This document shows positions 1 to 10,798 of a stretch of DNA of 64,000 nt, one piece after another (position 1 is the stretch's first letter; the number at the start of each line of letters is the position of its first letter). The translations under genes and the position numbers were made by a program. The notes below the pieces were generated by a model. That model did no database searches and was not told the origin of the DNA. It saw only the letters and a program-made list of their open reading frames with translations. Source of the stretch: Heracleum sosnowskyi (taxonomy: Eukaryota > Streptophyta > Magnoliopsida > Apiales > Apiaceae); NCBI GenBank assembly GCA_030848705.1, contig CM061243.1, positions 117,452,674-117,516,673 on the forward strand. The letters are read 5' to 3'.

Positions 1-920
1 GTCTTAAGAGCCAGTTTGGTTAAAGTGGCAAGGGGATATTTAGGGTCATGGAGTACATGATCGATGGGATAATAATGAGTGCCGCTTTTGTAGTAGACTT
101 TTTCAGGATTTTTGAAATTGGTAAGGGCCCTAAAACGTTTCTTGAGCACATAATTATAACCGTGATCAATTTCATTACGATCACATTCGCGTAAAAGCTC
201 CTCTTCCGACTCTGGCTCCGACTCAGACTCCTCAATCTCACTTGACTCGAGAATAATACGATCAGAAAAACGTTTGACTAGAATTGGAGACCTGCGAGCA
301 TGCTTCTTCTCCTCCTCCGAATCCTCCTCTGAGGACGGGTCAAAAAGTGTCCCAGCTCCTGTAAACCACAACTGTTTTTCATCTAGTGCTGAGCTGCTAT
401 TCATTTCTACAATCTCATCCCCCTTGCCCTTTTTTGGTATTGGCGAGCTGCTACTCATTTCTATGATCTCCATCTCCTTTTTCGAAACTGGCAAACTGCT
501 ACTCATTTCTATAATCTCCTCCTCCTCATCTTTTCTCGATATTGGCGACCTCAACAAAATCTTCTTCACAGACGACATTGGCCTCCTCCTCACCCCCCTC
601 GACATTGGCAACTTATTCTTCTTAATTTTCTTATAAACCTCCATCACAGTAATATCATCATCATCCTCATCCTCTATCGAATACGCCCTCCTCTTTCTAC
701 TCATCTTATAGAAATCGGGCAAAGGAATCTTCTTCTCCATTATCAAAACTGGCCTCATCATCTTCCGCTTCTTCTTATAAACCTTACTCCCCTCATTCTC
801 ACTCGCCCTCTTTCTCTTCGTCCTCTTCAAAATCTCCACCTTTTCCTCTTCCTTTCTCAACTTTCCACTGCGATTCGACCCAGGAATCTCCTTCGCAATT
901 CCAGAACTCTTCGTGTTCAT
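1..920 (-). CDS. Cystatin-like family protein, copy A (3' end outside window)
   Basis: This minus-strand reading frame starts at the ATG at 918-920 and is still open at base 1. It matches the intact copy at 58284-59360 and differs by 63 extra bases, a multiple of three, so the frame is kept. About 306 codons are present. They comprise a basic/acidic, Ser/Glu/Lys-rich N-terminal part with KKRK-like nuclear-localisation candidates, the conserved block ECDRNEIDHGYNY, and the first part of the cystatin-like domain. The extra bases lie mainly near 470-535 (about 60 bases repeating a segment containing MSSS) and near 770 (one codon). Function is not known. The end of the domain and the stop codon lie outside the window, so I cannot say whether this copy is intact. 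Confidence 0.6.
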   Translation of the reverse strand, partial: MNTKSSGIAKEIPGSNRSGKLRKEEEKVEILKRTKRKRASENEGSKVYKKKRKMMRPVLIMEKKIPLPDFYKMSRKRRAYSIEDEDDDDITVMEVYKKIKKNKLPMSRGVRRRPMSSVKKILLRSPISRKDEEEEIIEMSSSLPVSKKEMEIIEMSSSSPIPKKGKGDEIVEMNSSSALDEKQLWFTGAGTLFDPSSEEDSEEEKKHARRSPILVKRFSDRIILESSEIEESESEPESEEELLRECDRNEIDHGYNYVLKKRFRALTNFKNPEKVYYKSGTHYYPIDHVLHDPKYPLATLTKLALK

Positions 921-1240
921 TCCAATCGATCGATTTTGACCTAGACTTGATTTTTGTTTTATCAATCTTTCACCCCTCTTTTACCTTAATTTATAAGCTA
1001 CATATGGGCTGCACATTATGGGCCTGGCCAAACTTATAGCCCTTCATCAAATATTATCTTTTTTTACATCAAAAAGGTATTTATACTATCCTATCCAAAA
1101 AGGTTTAAGAATTTAGATTCATAAATCAAGTATTTTAAATTATTACATATATTATTAATCCTAAACATAATTACAATCACATTCAGTTGATAACAAATTA
1201 ACTTAATATTAATCATATCATAACTAAAAAACTACTAGAA
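1..1240. repeat. Segmental duplication, left copy (partner 58504-59690)
   Basis: Base 1 corresponds to base 58504. Similarity continues through the gene start and about 320 bp of upstream DNA, to roughly 1240 and 59690, then stops. Differences are scattered substitutions plus the 63 bp of in-frame length difference. The stretch 921-1240 therefore holds the promoter and 5' leader of copy A. No other gene is seen there. The duplication runs off the left edge, so its full size is unknown. Confidence 0.85.
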
Positions 1241-1477
1241 TTTAATATTACATATGTTTGGAATGGGAATTAACAAACCAGATGGTTAGTTCACAGCTAC
1301 TATGCACTGCTTTTCTAAAAAGACGTAACTGTTGCAAGTGATATGTTTCTTGTCAATACTTTAATGTATTGGGCCGTTAAACTATTTTGTTTGGTGTTTC
1401 ACACTCTCATTTGATTTATATGCTTTTATCATAAATGGTAAAAATAGGTTTTCTCTATCTTACTTGGTTGGTTACAG

Positions 1478-2088
1478 GAAAGTGGTCGAGCCGGACGAGA
1501 TGGACTTCCTTCAGAATGTCTACTGTACTTTAGGCCTGCCGATGCCCAAAGATAGGTACAAATTTGTATAAGAAGTTGTGTTACAAATTTATATATATAT
1601 TGTTACTATTCTGTAATATGTTTCTGACCAGGAGCTCGATGGTCTTCTATGAGAATTGTGGTTTGGAGAATCTTTATGGCATAGTTCAATATTGTCAGGT
1701 GAAATTTCTTATCCCATTTCTCACTTCACACGGCCCTGTTATCAAATTCAAAGTATCTATTGTATTGTGATGTCTTCTTAGGCAGCACTTCTTATCTTTA
1801 TGCACTCATGTCATTTTTATTTTTTTTTCAATTTCAGCATAACAGTTTCAATCCTTCTTTCATTACAGTCTAAAACAGAATGTCGCCGAAGTGCTTTTTT
1901 CCGACATTTTGCAGAACCCTTGCAAGATTATAATGGTATTTATTTAATTTGTTGCATTTGTCGTGGTCATCTGTAATTTTTATCCTTTGATGTACATTGT
2001 TAGCTCATGGAACGGTAAACTTACATTATTTCAGAAATGTGCGACAACTGTTCATTTTCGGACGAGGTCAAGGAAACTGATGTATCTG
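1478..2088 (+). pseudogene. RecQ-family DNA helicase fragment (RECQL2/MED34-like)
   Basis: Four exon-like blocks can be read with splice signals. 1478-1555 encodes ESGRAGRDGLPSECLLYFRP, which is RecQ helicase motif VI. 1632-1698 encodes SSMVFYENCGLENLYGIVQY. 1869-1935 encodes SKTECRRSAFFRHFAEPLQD. 2035-2088 encodes MCDNCSFSDEVKE, from the RecQ zinc-binding region. Order and introns agree with plant RECQL2-type genes, which act in DNA repair and recombination in the nucleus. The copy is dead: the first block ends in an in-frame TAG (1553-1555) where family members normally have a Gln codon before the splice donor. The second exon is out of phase by one base, and no helicase core lies upstream or downstream. 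The last exon falls inside the tandem duplication and recurs at 5286-5339. Confidence 0.75.
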
Positions 2089-2593
2089 GTATGTTTTGCG
2101 ACCCGGTAGGAAAATAGCATTTTCTAAACAGCTTTGCCTAAGCTCATGATATTGATTACTCTATGCATACCTGTACTGTATGCTCATTGCTTTTGTTCTT
2201 GGAACTAGAATAGATCCTCGGCTTTTGGCATTTAACCCAGGTGCTAGCATTTAAACATTTGATTTTGTATAGAGTGAAACTAGTAGTTGACGGAAGGAAC
2301 AAAATCATTGTTAATAAATGGTTTTGAAATTCTGTTAAAAAAAGAATGATAAAAGTAGTTATATTAAGTAGTAGATAATAATTATGACCCTATTTTATTT
2401 AGCAAAAATAAAATAAGCTTATGAGCCTATTTCTTTGTAGTTGTGTACAGTTGGAGAATATATAGGAGCCCATATCATAGATGATTTACAGCGAGGGTTT
2501 GTTGCCTATCTTATATTAAAATATATATTTCATAATTTTAATTATTTGTTAGTAAGAGTTTTCTAAGAATAAAGTCTTGTGCTTGATCTGTAG

Positions 2594-2871
2594 GCATGGG
2601 CACAGGTTGAAGCTCAGCAAGGCAACTTCCTTATGTTATCCTAAATAGGTTTGCATGGCACATGTAGGGAGTGTTTGAAACTAATCAGGGAAATATTGAT
2701 CAAGGAAGGAAACTTCTAAAGATAGGTCATGCACTAAATCCAAGAGATCTTGTGCTTCTTCAAACTCTTGCCTTACCTGTGTGGATTGTAAGAGCTCGTT
2801 TAGTACATTGTTCTCATTGCGATCTTTTTAGCTCTATACGTGCTGAGGAAATCCGTGACCTCTATTTCCGG
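2594..2871 (+). pseudogene. HCF107/Mbb1-like TPR (HAT-repeat) protein fragment
   Basis: One frame reads GVFETNQGNIDQGRKLLKIG and then HALNPRDLVLLQTLAL, the helical-repeat signature of HCF107-type proteins. These proteins bind and stabilise the chloroplast psbH/psbB transcripts. It is followed by a short PVWI piece and by AEEIRDLYFR, which matches the family C-terminus, so several repeats are deleted between them. The front part (AWAQVEAQQGN) is in another frame. A TAG at 2665-2667 replaces a conserved Trp just before GVFE. An acceptor-like CTGTAG precedes the block and a donor-like G/GTAGGT follows it. This is a decayed gene fragment with at least one frameshift, one stop and an internal deletion. 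Confidence 0.7.
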
Positions 2872-3180
2872 TAGGTATACACCATCATAATTTTGTTTTC
2901 AACAAAGTTAGAATTTCTGAAATGTGTTGTTATATTATATGATTTTTGTATGTTATTTAATCAATGTCAACACCAGACAGTAAACTGGTTAATTTGATTA
3001 TGATTAACAAACTCTATTGCCAGGTTTAGGTATACGTGAATAGATTCAATAGCCGAAAGATATCAATGATCAAAAGAACAATGTGACAAATTGTATGTAA
3101 TAGTAGGATCACAAAGTGTACAAAACGATCATGCGTGAAATAAACCAGGGGTCTAGTTGTATAATAACCTTTATCAACCC

Positions 3181-3382
3181 CACTGCATGCAATGTTACTC
3201 TATGAGCCTAATGTAATACTTTGCCCCGTGTTACCATTGAGAAGGAAAACGTTGCATTTTATGTCAAAGGTAACATTGGCGGATGAAATGGTAAAAGTGT
3301 GTTACCTTTGGCCTGATGCAACAAAAATCGTGTCTAAGGTAACAGTAGGTGTGTGTTGCATCCGGCCATCTATGGCGTAGTG
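3181..3382. mobile_element. Small CACTA-like element (tentative), unit 1
   Basis: The right end reads ATCTATGGCGTAGTG. Its reverse complement, CACTACGCCATAGATGG, matches the terminus of the large CACTA-like element at 51720 (CACTACACCATAGATTG) at 15 of 17 positions. The interior carries repeated GGTAAC/GTTACC words in both orientations, as subterminal repeats do. The left end CACTGCATGC is a weak partner and I see no convincing 3 bp target duplication. The 62-codon frame inside is not a gene. Confidence 0.35.
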
Positions 3383-4308
3383 GCAATTATTATTTTGTTG
3401 GATTTGTAAATTAAAGGCTTTTACCCTACACATATCTATGATTTTCTTGGATTATATTGCAAGGATGTTGTTGAGCAAAGTATGTGATAGAGTTTGTAAA
3501 GTAAAGGCTTTATCTATAGCTAATCTTCAGGATAACAATTCATAATTTGAATTATTTATATTAGTGAGATGTCATAGTGGATTGTAGAATGCTAGGTGGA
3601 AGTGTTAGTGGATAATATTGAATAGTGTTATCTACAATACTGTAGATTGCATTTGATTTCCATTACATGAAACAAATTATCAATGATACAAGATTAACTT
3701 TTGCTACAAAGGTGTTCGTCTTTGTTTTTATAATGGGTTACTTTTGAATTATAAAGGTGTAGCTTTCATTTTTGATTAATTGTGTTTGCTTGAATTACTT
3801 AGTGGTTGCCGAAGGCTCGAGGAACGTACGAGGCCCAGCTTGACGAAGTACGTATTGAGACTCTCTGGTTCATCCAAGAGCACATCTGATTGCTTCTAGT
3901 ACTTAAGGTCTCTTTAAAATTAAGTGGTAAACATTTGGTTAACAACTCATAAGCTTGAAAACTGCTTGAAAATTTGGTTACCAGTTTGGTTGTGCATAAG
4001 GTTAAGTTTCTAGTGTCTTGACAGTTTGGTATGCTTGTTAAGTGATGTAGTAATTTCCAATGATGTAGGCATTTCTGCAAATGCTTTGTAGTTACCAAGT
4101 GTGTTTTGTCGATTGAATATTGATGGATGTGTAGTTAATTTTGCGGAATGATGATGATGGATTTGTGGTTAGTTTTACGGATTGATGTGTTGGTGGTTGG
4201 ATGTATTTTCTGAATGGTGCAATATAAATGGTTGGATATATATTGTGAATGGTACATATTTTAATTTTTTTTAAGCTTGGAAAGACAACGGTTTATTTAA
4301 TATAGGCT

Positions 4309-4856
4309 TAAAAACTAATGTCTAATGGTAATAAATACATCAATTTTTTTAACAAATACTGATGTCTAAGACTTAAATATACATCAATATTAATGTGACA
4401 AAACTGATGTCTAACACAAAGATATACATCATATTTTTTCTGCAATATCTGATATCTAAGAAACAAATAGAAATCATTTTTTATTTATAAAATCTGAAGT
4501 CTAAAACCAAAATAGACATCATACCAAAGTGATGTCTAAGAGAAGATTATAAATCACTTTTTTCTGTAAAAACTGATGTTTATGAGTTCATTACACATCA
4601 CTATAAAAAAAAGAAACGATGTGTATCTGAAAAATCACTTAGTGTGTTATATGTTTTCTAGAATATAACGCAAGTAATTTGTTTATAAAATTAATTATAT
4701 CTAACATATTTTATAAAAAATTGTAGACATCACCGACAAAGACATACATCGGTTTCTGGCGATGTCTAAGATAGATATCACCGACAAAGACATCGGTTGA
4801 CAAACAACATAGACATCGGCAAGAAACCGATGTCTATTGACCCTTTTCTTGTAATG
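4309..4856. mobile_element. CACTA-type transposon terminal region, unit 1
   Basis: This stretch is packed with about a dozen GATGTCTAA / TACATCA / GACATCGG words in alternating orientation. It ends in CCCTTTTCTTGTAATG, one base away from the canonical CACTA 3' terminus TTTTCTTGTAGTG. Dense subterminal repeats next to such an end are diagnostic of the En/Spm superfamily. A possible short left end, CACTATAAAAAAAAG, lies at 4607. No transposase is present. The same GACATCGG vocabulary recurs at 60394-60670. Confidence 0.55.
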
Positions 4857-5285
4857 ACTCCATCAGCAACCATCAAATCAGCTTCGCCTTTACGAATGTG
4901 ATTCCATATTTACCGAGTGAAGCATGGTTTCTGTCCTAGCTTTGGTTATTTGAAATGGTTGAATGTATTTACTTGTAGAAGTTGTGGTATTACCCTGACT
5001 AAAACTTATTTAAGGTTGATATTTCAAAATTGTTGCACAGAGGACTTGCTAAAGCTTTAGGTGAGAAGCGAAATATAGTTTTCTCGTAATTTGAGCATGT
5101 CACCTTCACTTGTATTATAGTATGACATTTGGTTTCTGCGTATGTTTTAAGTGGGTTTGTTTGATATGTATAGGTATATTCTTAAATAATCTATTAGAAT
5201 CTGGCCCTTGTTTTTCCCCTTGAATTTTATGCTAGAAATCATGCTTTTCTACATATTTTGGAACGGTAAACTTACATTATTTCAG

Positions 5286-5339
5286 AAATGTGCGACAACT
5301 GTTCATTTTCGGACGAGGTCAAGGAAACTGATGTATCTG
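5286..5339 (+). pseudogene. RecQ helicase zinc-region exon, duplicated copy
   Basis: This is an exact repeat of the exon at 2035-2088 encoding MCDNCSFSDEVKE, with the same TTTCAG acceptor and G/GTATGT donor. The three upstream RecQ exons were not carried into this second unit, so it is an isolated exon. Confidence 0.7.
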
Positions 5340-5844
5340 GTATGTTTTGCGACCCGGTAGGAAAATAGCATTTTCTAAACAGCTTTGCCTAAGCTCATGA
5401 TATTGATTACTCTATGCATACCTGTACTGTATGCTCATTGCTTTTGTTCTTGGAACTAGAATAGATCCTCGGCTTTTGGCATTTAACCCAGGTGCTAGCA
5501 TTTAAACATTTGATTTTGTATAGAGTGAAACTAGTAGTTGACGGAAGGAACAAAATCATTGTTAATAAATGGTTTTGAAATTCTGTTAAAAAAAGAATGA
5601 TAAAAGTAGTTATATTAAGTAGTAGATAATAATTATGACCCTATTTTATTTAGCAAAAATAAAATAAGCTTATGAGCCTATTTCTTTGTAGTTGTGTACA
5701 GTTGGAGAATATATAGGAGCCCATATCATAGATGATTTACAGCGAGGGTTTGTTGCCTATCTTATATTAAAATATATATTTCATAATTTTAATTATTTGT
5801 TAGTAAGAGTTTTCTAAGAATAAAGTCTTGTGCTTGATCTGTAG

Positions 5845-6122
5845 GCATGGGCACAGGTTGAAGCTCAGCAAGGCAACTTCCTTATGTTATCCTAAATAGG
5901 TTTGCATGGCACATGTAGGGAGTGTTTGAAACTAATCAGGGAAATATTGATCAAGGAAGGAAACTTCTAAAGATAGGTCATGCACTAAATCCAAGAGATC
6001 TTGTGCTTCTTCAAACTCTTGCCTTACCTGTGTGGATTGTAAGAGCTCGTTTAGTACATTGTTCTCATTGCGATCTTTTTAGCTCTATACGTGCTGAGGA
6101 AATCCGTGACCTCTATTTCCGG
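5845..6122 (+). pseudogene. HCF107-like fragment, duplicated copy
   Basis: This copy is identical to 2594-2871, including the TAG that replaces a conserved Trp, here at 5916-5918. The lesions therefore predate the tandem duplication. Confidence 0.7.
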
Positions 6123-6431
6123 TAGGTATACACCATCATAATTTTGTTTTCAACAAAGTTAGAATTTCTGAAATGTGTTGTTATATTATATGATTTTTGT
6201 ATGTTATTTAATCAATGTCAACACCAGACAGTAAACTGGTTAATTTGATTATGATTAACAAACTCTATTGCCAGGTTTAGGTATACGTGAATAGATTCAA
6301 TAGCCGAAAGATATCAATGATCAAAAGAACAATGTGACAAATTGTATGTAATAGTAGGATCACAAAGTGTACAAAACGATCATGCGTGAAATAAACCAGG
6401 GGTCTAGTTGTATAATAACCTTTATCAACCC

Positions 6432-6633
6432 CACTGCATGCAATGTTACTCTATGAGCCTAATGTAATACTTTGCCCCGTGTTACCATTGAGAAGGAAAA
6501 CGTTGCATTTTATGTCAAAGGTAACATTGGCGGATGAAATGGTAAAAGTGTGTTACCTTTGGCCTGATGCAACAAAAATCGTGTCTAAGGTAACAGTAGG
6601 TGTGTGTTGCATCCGGCCATCTATGGCGTAGTG
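6432..6633. mobile_element. Small CACTA-like element (tentative), unit 2
   Basis: Duplicate of 3181-3382 with the same GGTAAC/GTTACC repeats and the same GGCGTAGTG right end. Confidence 0.35.
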
Positions 6634-7559
6634 GCAATTATTATTTTGTTGGATTTGTAAATTAAAGGCTTTTACCCTACACATATCTATGATTTTCTTG
6701 GATTATATTGCAAGGATGTTGTTGAGCAAAGTATGTGATAGAGTTTGTAAAGTAAAGGCTTTATCTATAGCTAATCTTCAGGATAACAATTCATAATTTG
6801 AATTATTTATATTAGTGAGATGTCATAGTGGATTGTAGAATGCTAGGTGGAAGTGTTAGTGGATAATATTGAATAGTGTTATCTACAATACTGTAGATTG
6901 CATTTGATTTCCATTACATGAAACAAATTATCAATGATACAAGATTAACTTTTGCTACAAAGGTGTTCGTCTTTGTTTTTATAATGGGTTACTTTTGAAT
7001 TATAAAGGTGTAGCTTTCATTTTTGATTAATTGTGTTTGCTTGAATTACTTAGTGGTTGCCGAAGGCTCGAGGAACGTACGAGGCCCAGCTTGACGAAGT
7101 ACGTATTGAGACTCTCTGGTTCATCCAAGAGCACATCTGATTGCTTCTAGTACTTAAGGTCTCTTTAAAATTAAGTGGTAAACATTTGGTTAACAACTCA
7201 TAAGCTTGAAAACTGCTTGAAAATTTGGTTACCAGTTTGGTTGTGCATAAGGTTAAGTTTCTAGTGTCTTGACAGTTTGGTATGCTTGTTAAGTGATGTA
7301 GTAATTTCCAATGATGTAGGCATTTCTGCAAATGCTTTGTAGTTACCAAGTGTGTTTTGTCGATTGAATATTGATGGATGTGTAGTTAATTTTGCGGAAT
7401 GATGATGATGGATTTGTGGTTAGTTTTACGGATTGATGTGTTGGTGGTTGGATGTATTTTCTGAATGGTGCAATATAAATGGTTGGATATATATTGTGAA
7501 TGGTACATATTTTAATTTTTTTTAAGCTTGGAAAGACAACGGTTTATTTAATATAGGCT

Positions 7560-8106
7560 TAAAAACTAATGTCTAATGGTAATAAATACATCAATTTTTT
7601 TAACAAATACTGATGTCTAAGACTTAAATATACATCAATATTAATGTGACAAAACTGATGTCTAACACAAAGATATACATCACATTTTTTCTGCAATATC
7701 TGATATCTAAGAAACAAATAGAAATCATTTTTTATTTATAAAATCTGAAGTCTAAAACCAAAATAGACATCATACCAAAGTGATGTCTAAGAGAAGATTA
7801 TAAATCACTTTTTTCTGTAAAAACTGATGTTTATGAGTTCATTACACATCACTATAAAAAAAGAAACGATGTGTATCTGAAAAATCACTTAGTGTGTTAT
7901 ATGTTTTCTAGAATATAACGCAAGTAATTTGTTTATAAAATTAATTATATCTAACATATTTTATAAAAAATTGTAGACATCACCGACAAAGACATACATC
8001 GGTTTCTGGCGATGTCTAAGATAGATATCACCGACAAAGACATCGGTTGACAAACAACATAGACATCGGCAAGAAACCGATGTCTATTGACCCTTTTCTT
8101 GTAATG
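7560..8106. mobile_element. CACTA-type transposon terminal region, unit 2
   Basis: Duplicate of 4309-4856, one base shorter in an A-run, with the same GATGTCTAA-rich subterminal region and the same TTTTCTTGTAATG end. Confidence 0.55.
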
Positions 8107-8787
8107 ACTCCATCAGCAACCATCAAATCAGCTTCGCCTTTACGAATGTGATTCCATATTTACCGAGTGAAGCAAGGTTTCTGTCCTAGCTTTGGTTATT
8201 TGAAATGGTTGAATGTATTTACTTGTAGAAGTTATGGTATTACCCTGACTAAAACTTATTTAAGGTTGATATTTCAAAATTGTTGCACAGAGGACTTGCT
8301 AAAGCTTTAGGTGAGAAGCGAAATATAGTTTTCTCGTAATTTGAGCATGTCACCTTCACTTGTATTATAGTATGACATTTGGTTTCTGCGTATGTTTTAA
8401 GTGGGTTTGTTTGATATGTATAGGTATATTCTTAAATAATCTATTAGAATTTGGCCCTTGTTTTTCCCCTTGAATTTTATGCTAGAAATCATGCTTTTCT
8501 ACATATTTTCTGAATCTTGTAGAAGAATCTATTTTTTTTTTCCTATTAGATGTCACTTCGAGAAGTTAATTTGGTAACTGATGATCACATCAAGAGACAA
8601 GAATGGTCAGCATTATGGTTGTTTTATTTAAAATTAGATATGGACCTGAAGGCTTCCATGAAGTAAGGAAGATCCTTCCTCGTCCCTTTGGATAAATTGA
8701 AGATAGGTGCCAAGCACCAGGGTGTTGAACTTTCTTTATGTACGGTAAACAGATGAACAGAAATATAGCACGCCTATAAAGACCTAT

Positions 8788-9872
8788 AGCAAGTCCAACA
8801 ATGTCCTAGTTGGTTACTTATAAATCTATCTATACTATAATATTATAAGCAAACCACCCTCTATTTGGTTGGTAGTTTGGTATCTCTATTTGGTTGATAG
8901 TTTGGTTCTCTAAATAATAACCGTTAGATATAAATATAGATAAATGAGAACCGTTGGATGTAATATTAAAAGAATATTCTTTTTTTTTATATCTAAAATG
9001 CTCCCACGGGTTCAAGGTTCGAATCCCGTCAACAACATATTAAAAAATTTTAAGATCAAAATACAAATAAATGCTAATAAAATAAGATAAAAAATACTAA
9101 AAAATCATATAAAAAAATACTATTATAAGCAAACTACCATCTATTTGGTTGGTTGGTAGTTTGGTTCTCTAAATAATAACTGTTAGATATAAATATAGAT
9201 AAATTAGAACCGTTTGATGTAATATTAAAAGAATATTCTTTTTTTTTTATATCTAAAATGTTCCCACGGGTTCAAGGTTCGAATCCCGTCAACAACATAT
9301 TAAAAAATTTTAAGATCAAAATACAAATAAATGCTAATAAAATAAGATAAAAAATACTAAAAAATCATATAAAAAAATACTATTATAAGCAAACTACCAT
9401 CTATTTGGTTGGTTGGTAGTTTGGTTCTCTAAATAATAACTGTTAGATATAAATATAGATAAATTAGAACCGTTTGATGTAATATTAAAAGAATATTATT
9501 TTCTTGGTATCTAAAATACTCCCACGGGTTCAAGATTCGAATCCCGTCAACAACATATTATTATTATTAAATATTTATATCATCTATTTTTCTAAGCTAC
9601 AAGTTCAAAATATTATTCCGTCGACAACATATTAAAAAATTTTAAGATCAAAATACAAATAAATGCTAATAAAATAAGATAATAAATAATAATAAATCAT
9701 ATAAAAATACTAAAATAATAAATTAAAAATACTAAAATTCATCCGTGCATCGCACGGGTTATAGGCTTGTATTATATAATAATGTGTCCTAGTGATTTAT
9801 GGACTTAATTTCTTGTAGGAACTCCAACAACATTACTTCATGAAAACCAACTAGGACATTGTTGGACTTGCT
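8788..9872. mobile_element. MITE with long terminal inverted repeats, split by a Helitron
   Basis: 8788-8815 begins AGCAAGTCCAACAATGTCCT and its 28-base reverse complement lies at 9845-9872 without mismatch that I can see. Without the Helitron at 8829-9769, only about 144 bp remain, which is a typical MITE size. No clear target duplication is visible, so I cannot assign the superfamily. Confidence 0.7.
8829..9769 (+). mobile_element. Non-autonomous Helitron with internal tandem repeats
   Basis: The 5' end is TCTATACTATAATATTATAA preceded by A; a start four bases earlier at 8825 is also possible. The 3' end has the hairpin CCGTGC-ATC-GCACGG followed by GTTATAGGCTTG and a T, so the usual CTAG end is mutated to CTTG. 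Three units of about 260-280 bp start at about 8842, 9121 and 9380. Each carries a segment with GGTTCGAATCCCGT that resembles a tRNA T-arm or B-box. There is no coding capacity. Confidence 0.65.
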
Positions 9873-10798
9873 CTTCAACCTCAATTCAAGTAGGAATGGC
9901 ACTATCTATGAAGTTATATAGCAAGGATATCTTTCTACCTAATGTATAAGTGTTTTTCTGGTAGCGACGGTTAATGAGGTTATTTACCTTTTGACTGATA
10001 AAATGGGAAGTGAAACTCCAACAAAAGTAGGGGGATTCCCACCAAACATAATACTGTACTATCGAAAATCCAACCCCCAAGTAAAATTCCCAATGGGTAG
10101 TCGGATTCTAATGTCAGCCAAAGCAAACACTGAAAACTAAAGGCCCTTGGTAGTTGAAAAACAATATATAGAGAGGCTTGAAGAAACGCTCAGAGCACAT
10201 GCAATACATTTCTATCAAATGCAAACTCGAAATAAGAAACAAATACACTTCTCTGCCTTAAAGGAGACTTTAGTCTCAGAAGTAAATTTAAATGTAGATG
10301 GGCTGGGGAAAAGTTTTCTTTACACGCATGATTGTGTGCAGTATCTAATATCATGCAATTCCTACTACTGCAAGAATGCATGGATGACTCCATCTGACAT
10401 GCATTACATGTGCCCTCACGTTCTCTGTGTTTTTGGCAAATGGGTTATTGGCAGATTAAGGTTGGGAGGGGGTTGTAGCCGTGTAGAGGTAAGATATAAT
10501 TCTCAATTACAAGAATTATTATCACCTATATCAGAAATATATAATTCTGAATTACACGAAAAAAGCACCACAAACTTCTTGCGCGAGCCTGTTGAATAGA
10601 TAGATATATTAGATAATCAAGGCCTGTGCAACAAAAGGCCCACAAACTTCTTTAAGTCAAAGCCCGTTGACCGGCATCATCTGCAAAATAAAAGCAAAAT
10701 GAAGCTTAAAAGGCACATGTACCAAAGTAAACATTGACAGTGGAGAGAGAAATCAGATGCAGTGAAAAATAAATCTCCTATACAGCTATACCTACTAC

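Larger units (their letters stand above)
2008..5258. repeat. Tandem duplication, first 3.25 kb unit
   Basis: The unit begins in the intron before the last RecQ exon and ends just before the same sequence restarts at 5259. The two units differ by only a handful of substitutions and one base in an A-run near 4610. The junction shows at most a two-base overlap (TG) between unit start and unit end, so it looks like simple non-homologous tandem duplication. 2089-2590 is intron-like DNA with no feature I recognise. 2876-3180, 3383-4308 and 4857-5258 hold no gene I can support. Confidence 0.95.
5259..8509. repeat. Tandem duplication, second 3.25 kb unit
   Basis: This is a near-identical copy of 2008-5258 (offset 3251, then 3250 after a one-base indel near 7855). 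Differences seen include T/C at 7682, T/A in AGCATGG/AGCAAGG near 8174, G/A near 8234 and C/T near 8452. 8510-8787 continues into unrelated DNA. It includes the start of the segment that is also present at 15118-15230. No gene is seen in 8107-8787. Confidence 0.95.
8640..10660. repeat. Dispersed segmental duplication (partner 15118-15425 plus 30265-30760)
   Basis: After removing the MITE and Helitron at 8788-9872, this non-coding segment aligns in order with 15118-15425 and then, beyond the LTR array, with 30265-30760. Shared landmarks are TTGGATAAATTGAAG, GGGGATTCCCACCAAACAT, ACTAAAGGCCCTTGG and TGCAATACATTTCTATCAAA. The 150-codon frame at 10147-10599 is disrupted in the partner and is not supported. 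10661-10798 holds nothing I recognise. Confidence 0.7.

Noticed and set aside
3192..3380. 62-codon ORF (also 6443-6631)
   Set aside because: It is a translation of the small CACTA-like element with its GGTAAC repeats.
3799..4098. 99-codon minus-strand ORF (also 7050-7349)
   Set aside because: Present twice only because of the tandem duplication; no motif, no splice or start context, and it lies in decayed intergenic DNA.
9010..9040. tRNA gene suggested by GGTTCGAATCCCGT
   Set aside because: Only a T-arm-like piece is present and it recurs in each Helitron repeat unit; no A box or cloverleaf.
10147..10599. 150-codon plus-strand ORF as a gene
   Set aside because: The duplicated partner at 30400-30700 does not keep the frame, composition is not protein-like and no family pattern is visible.
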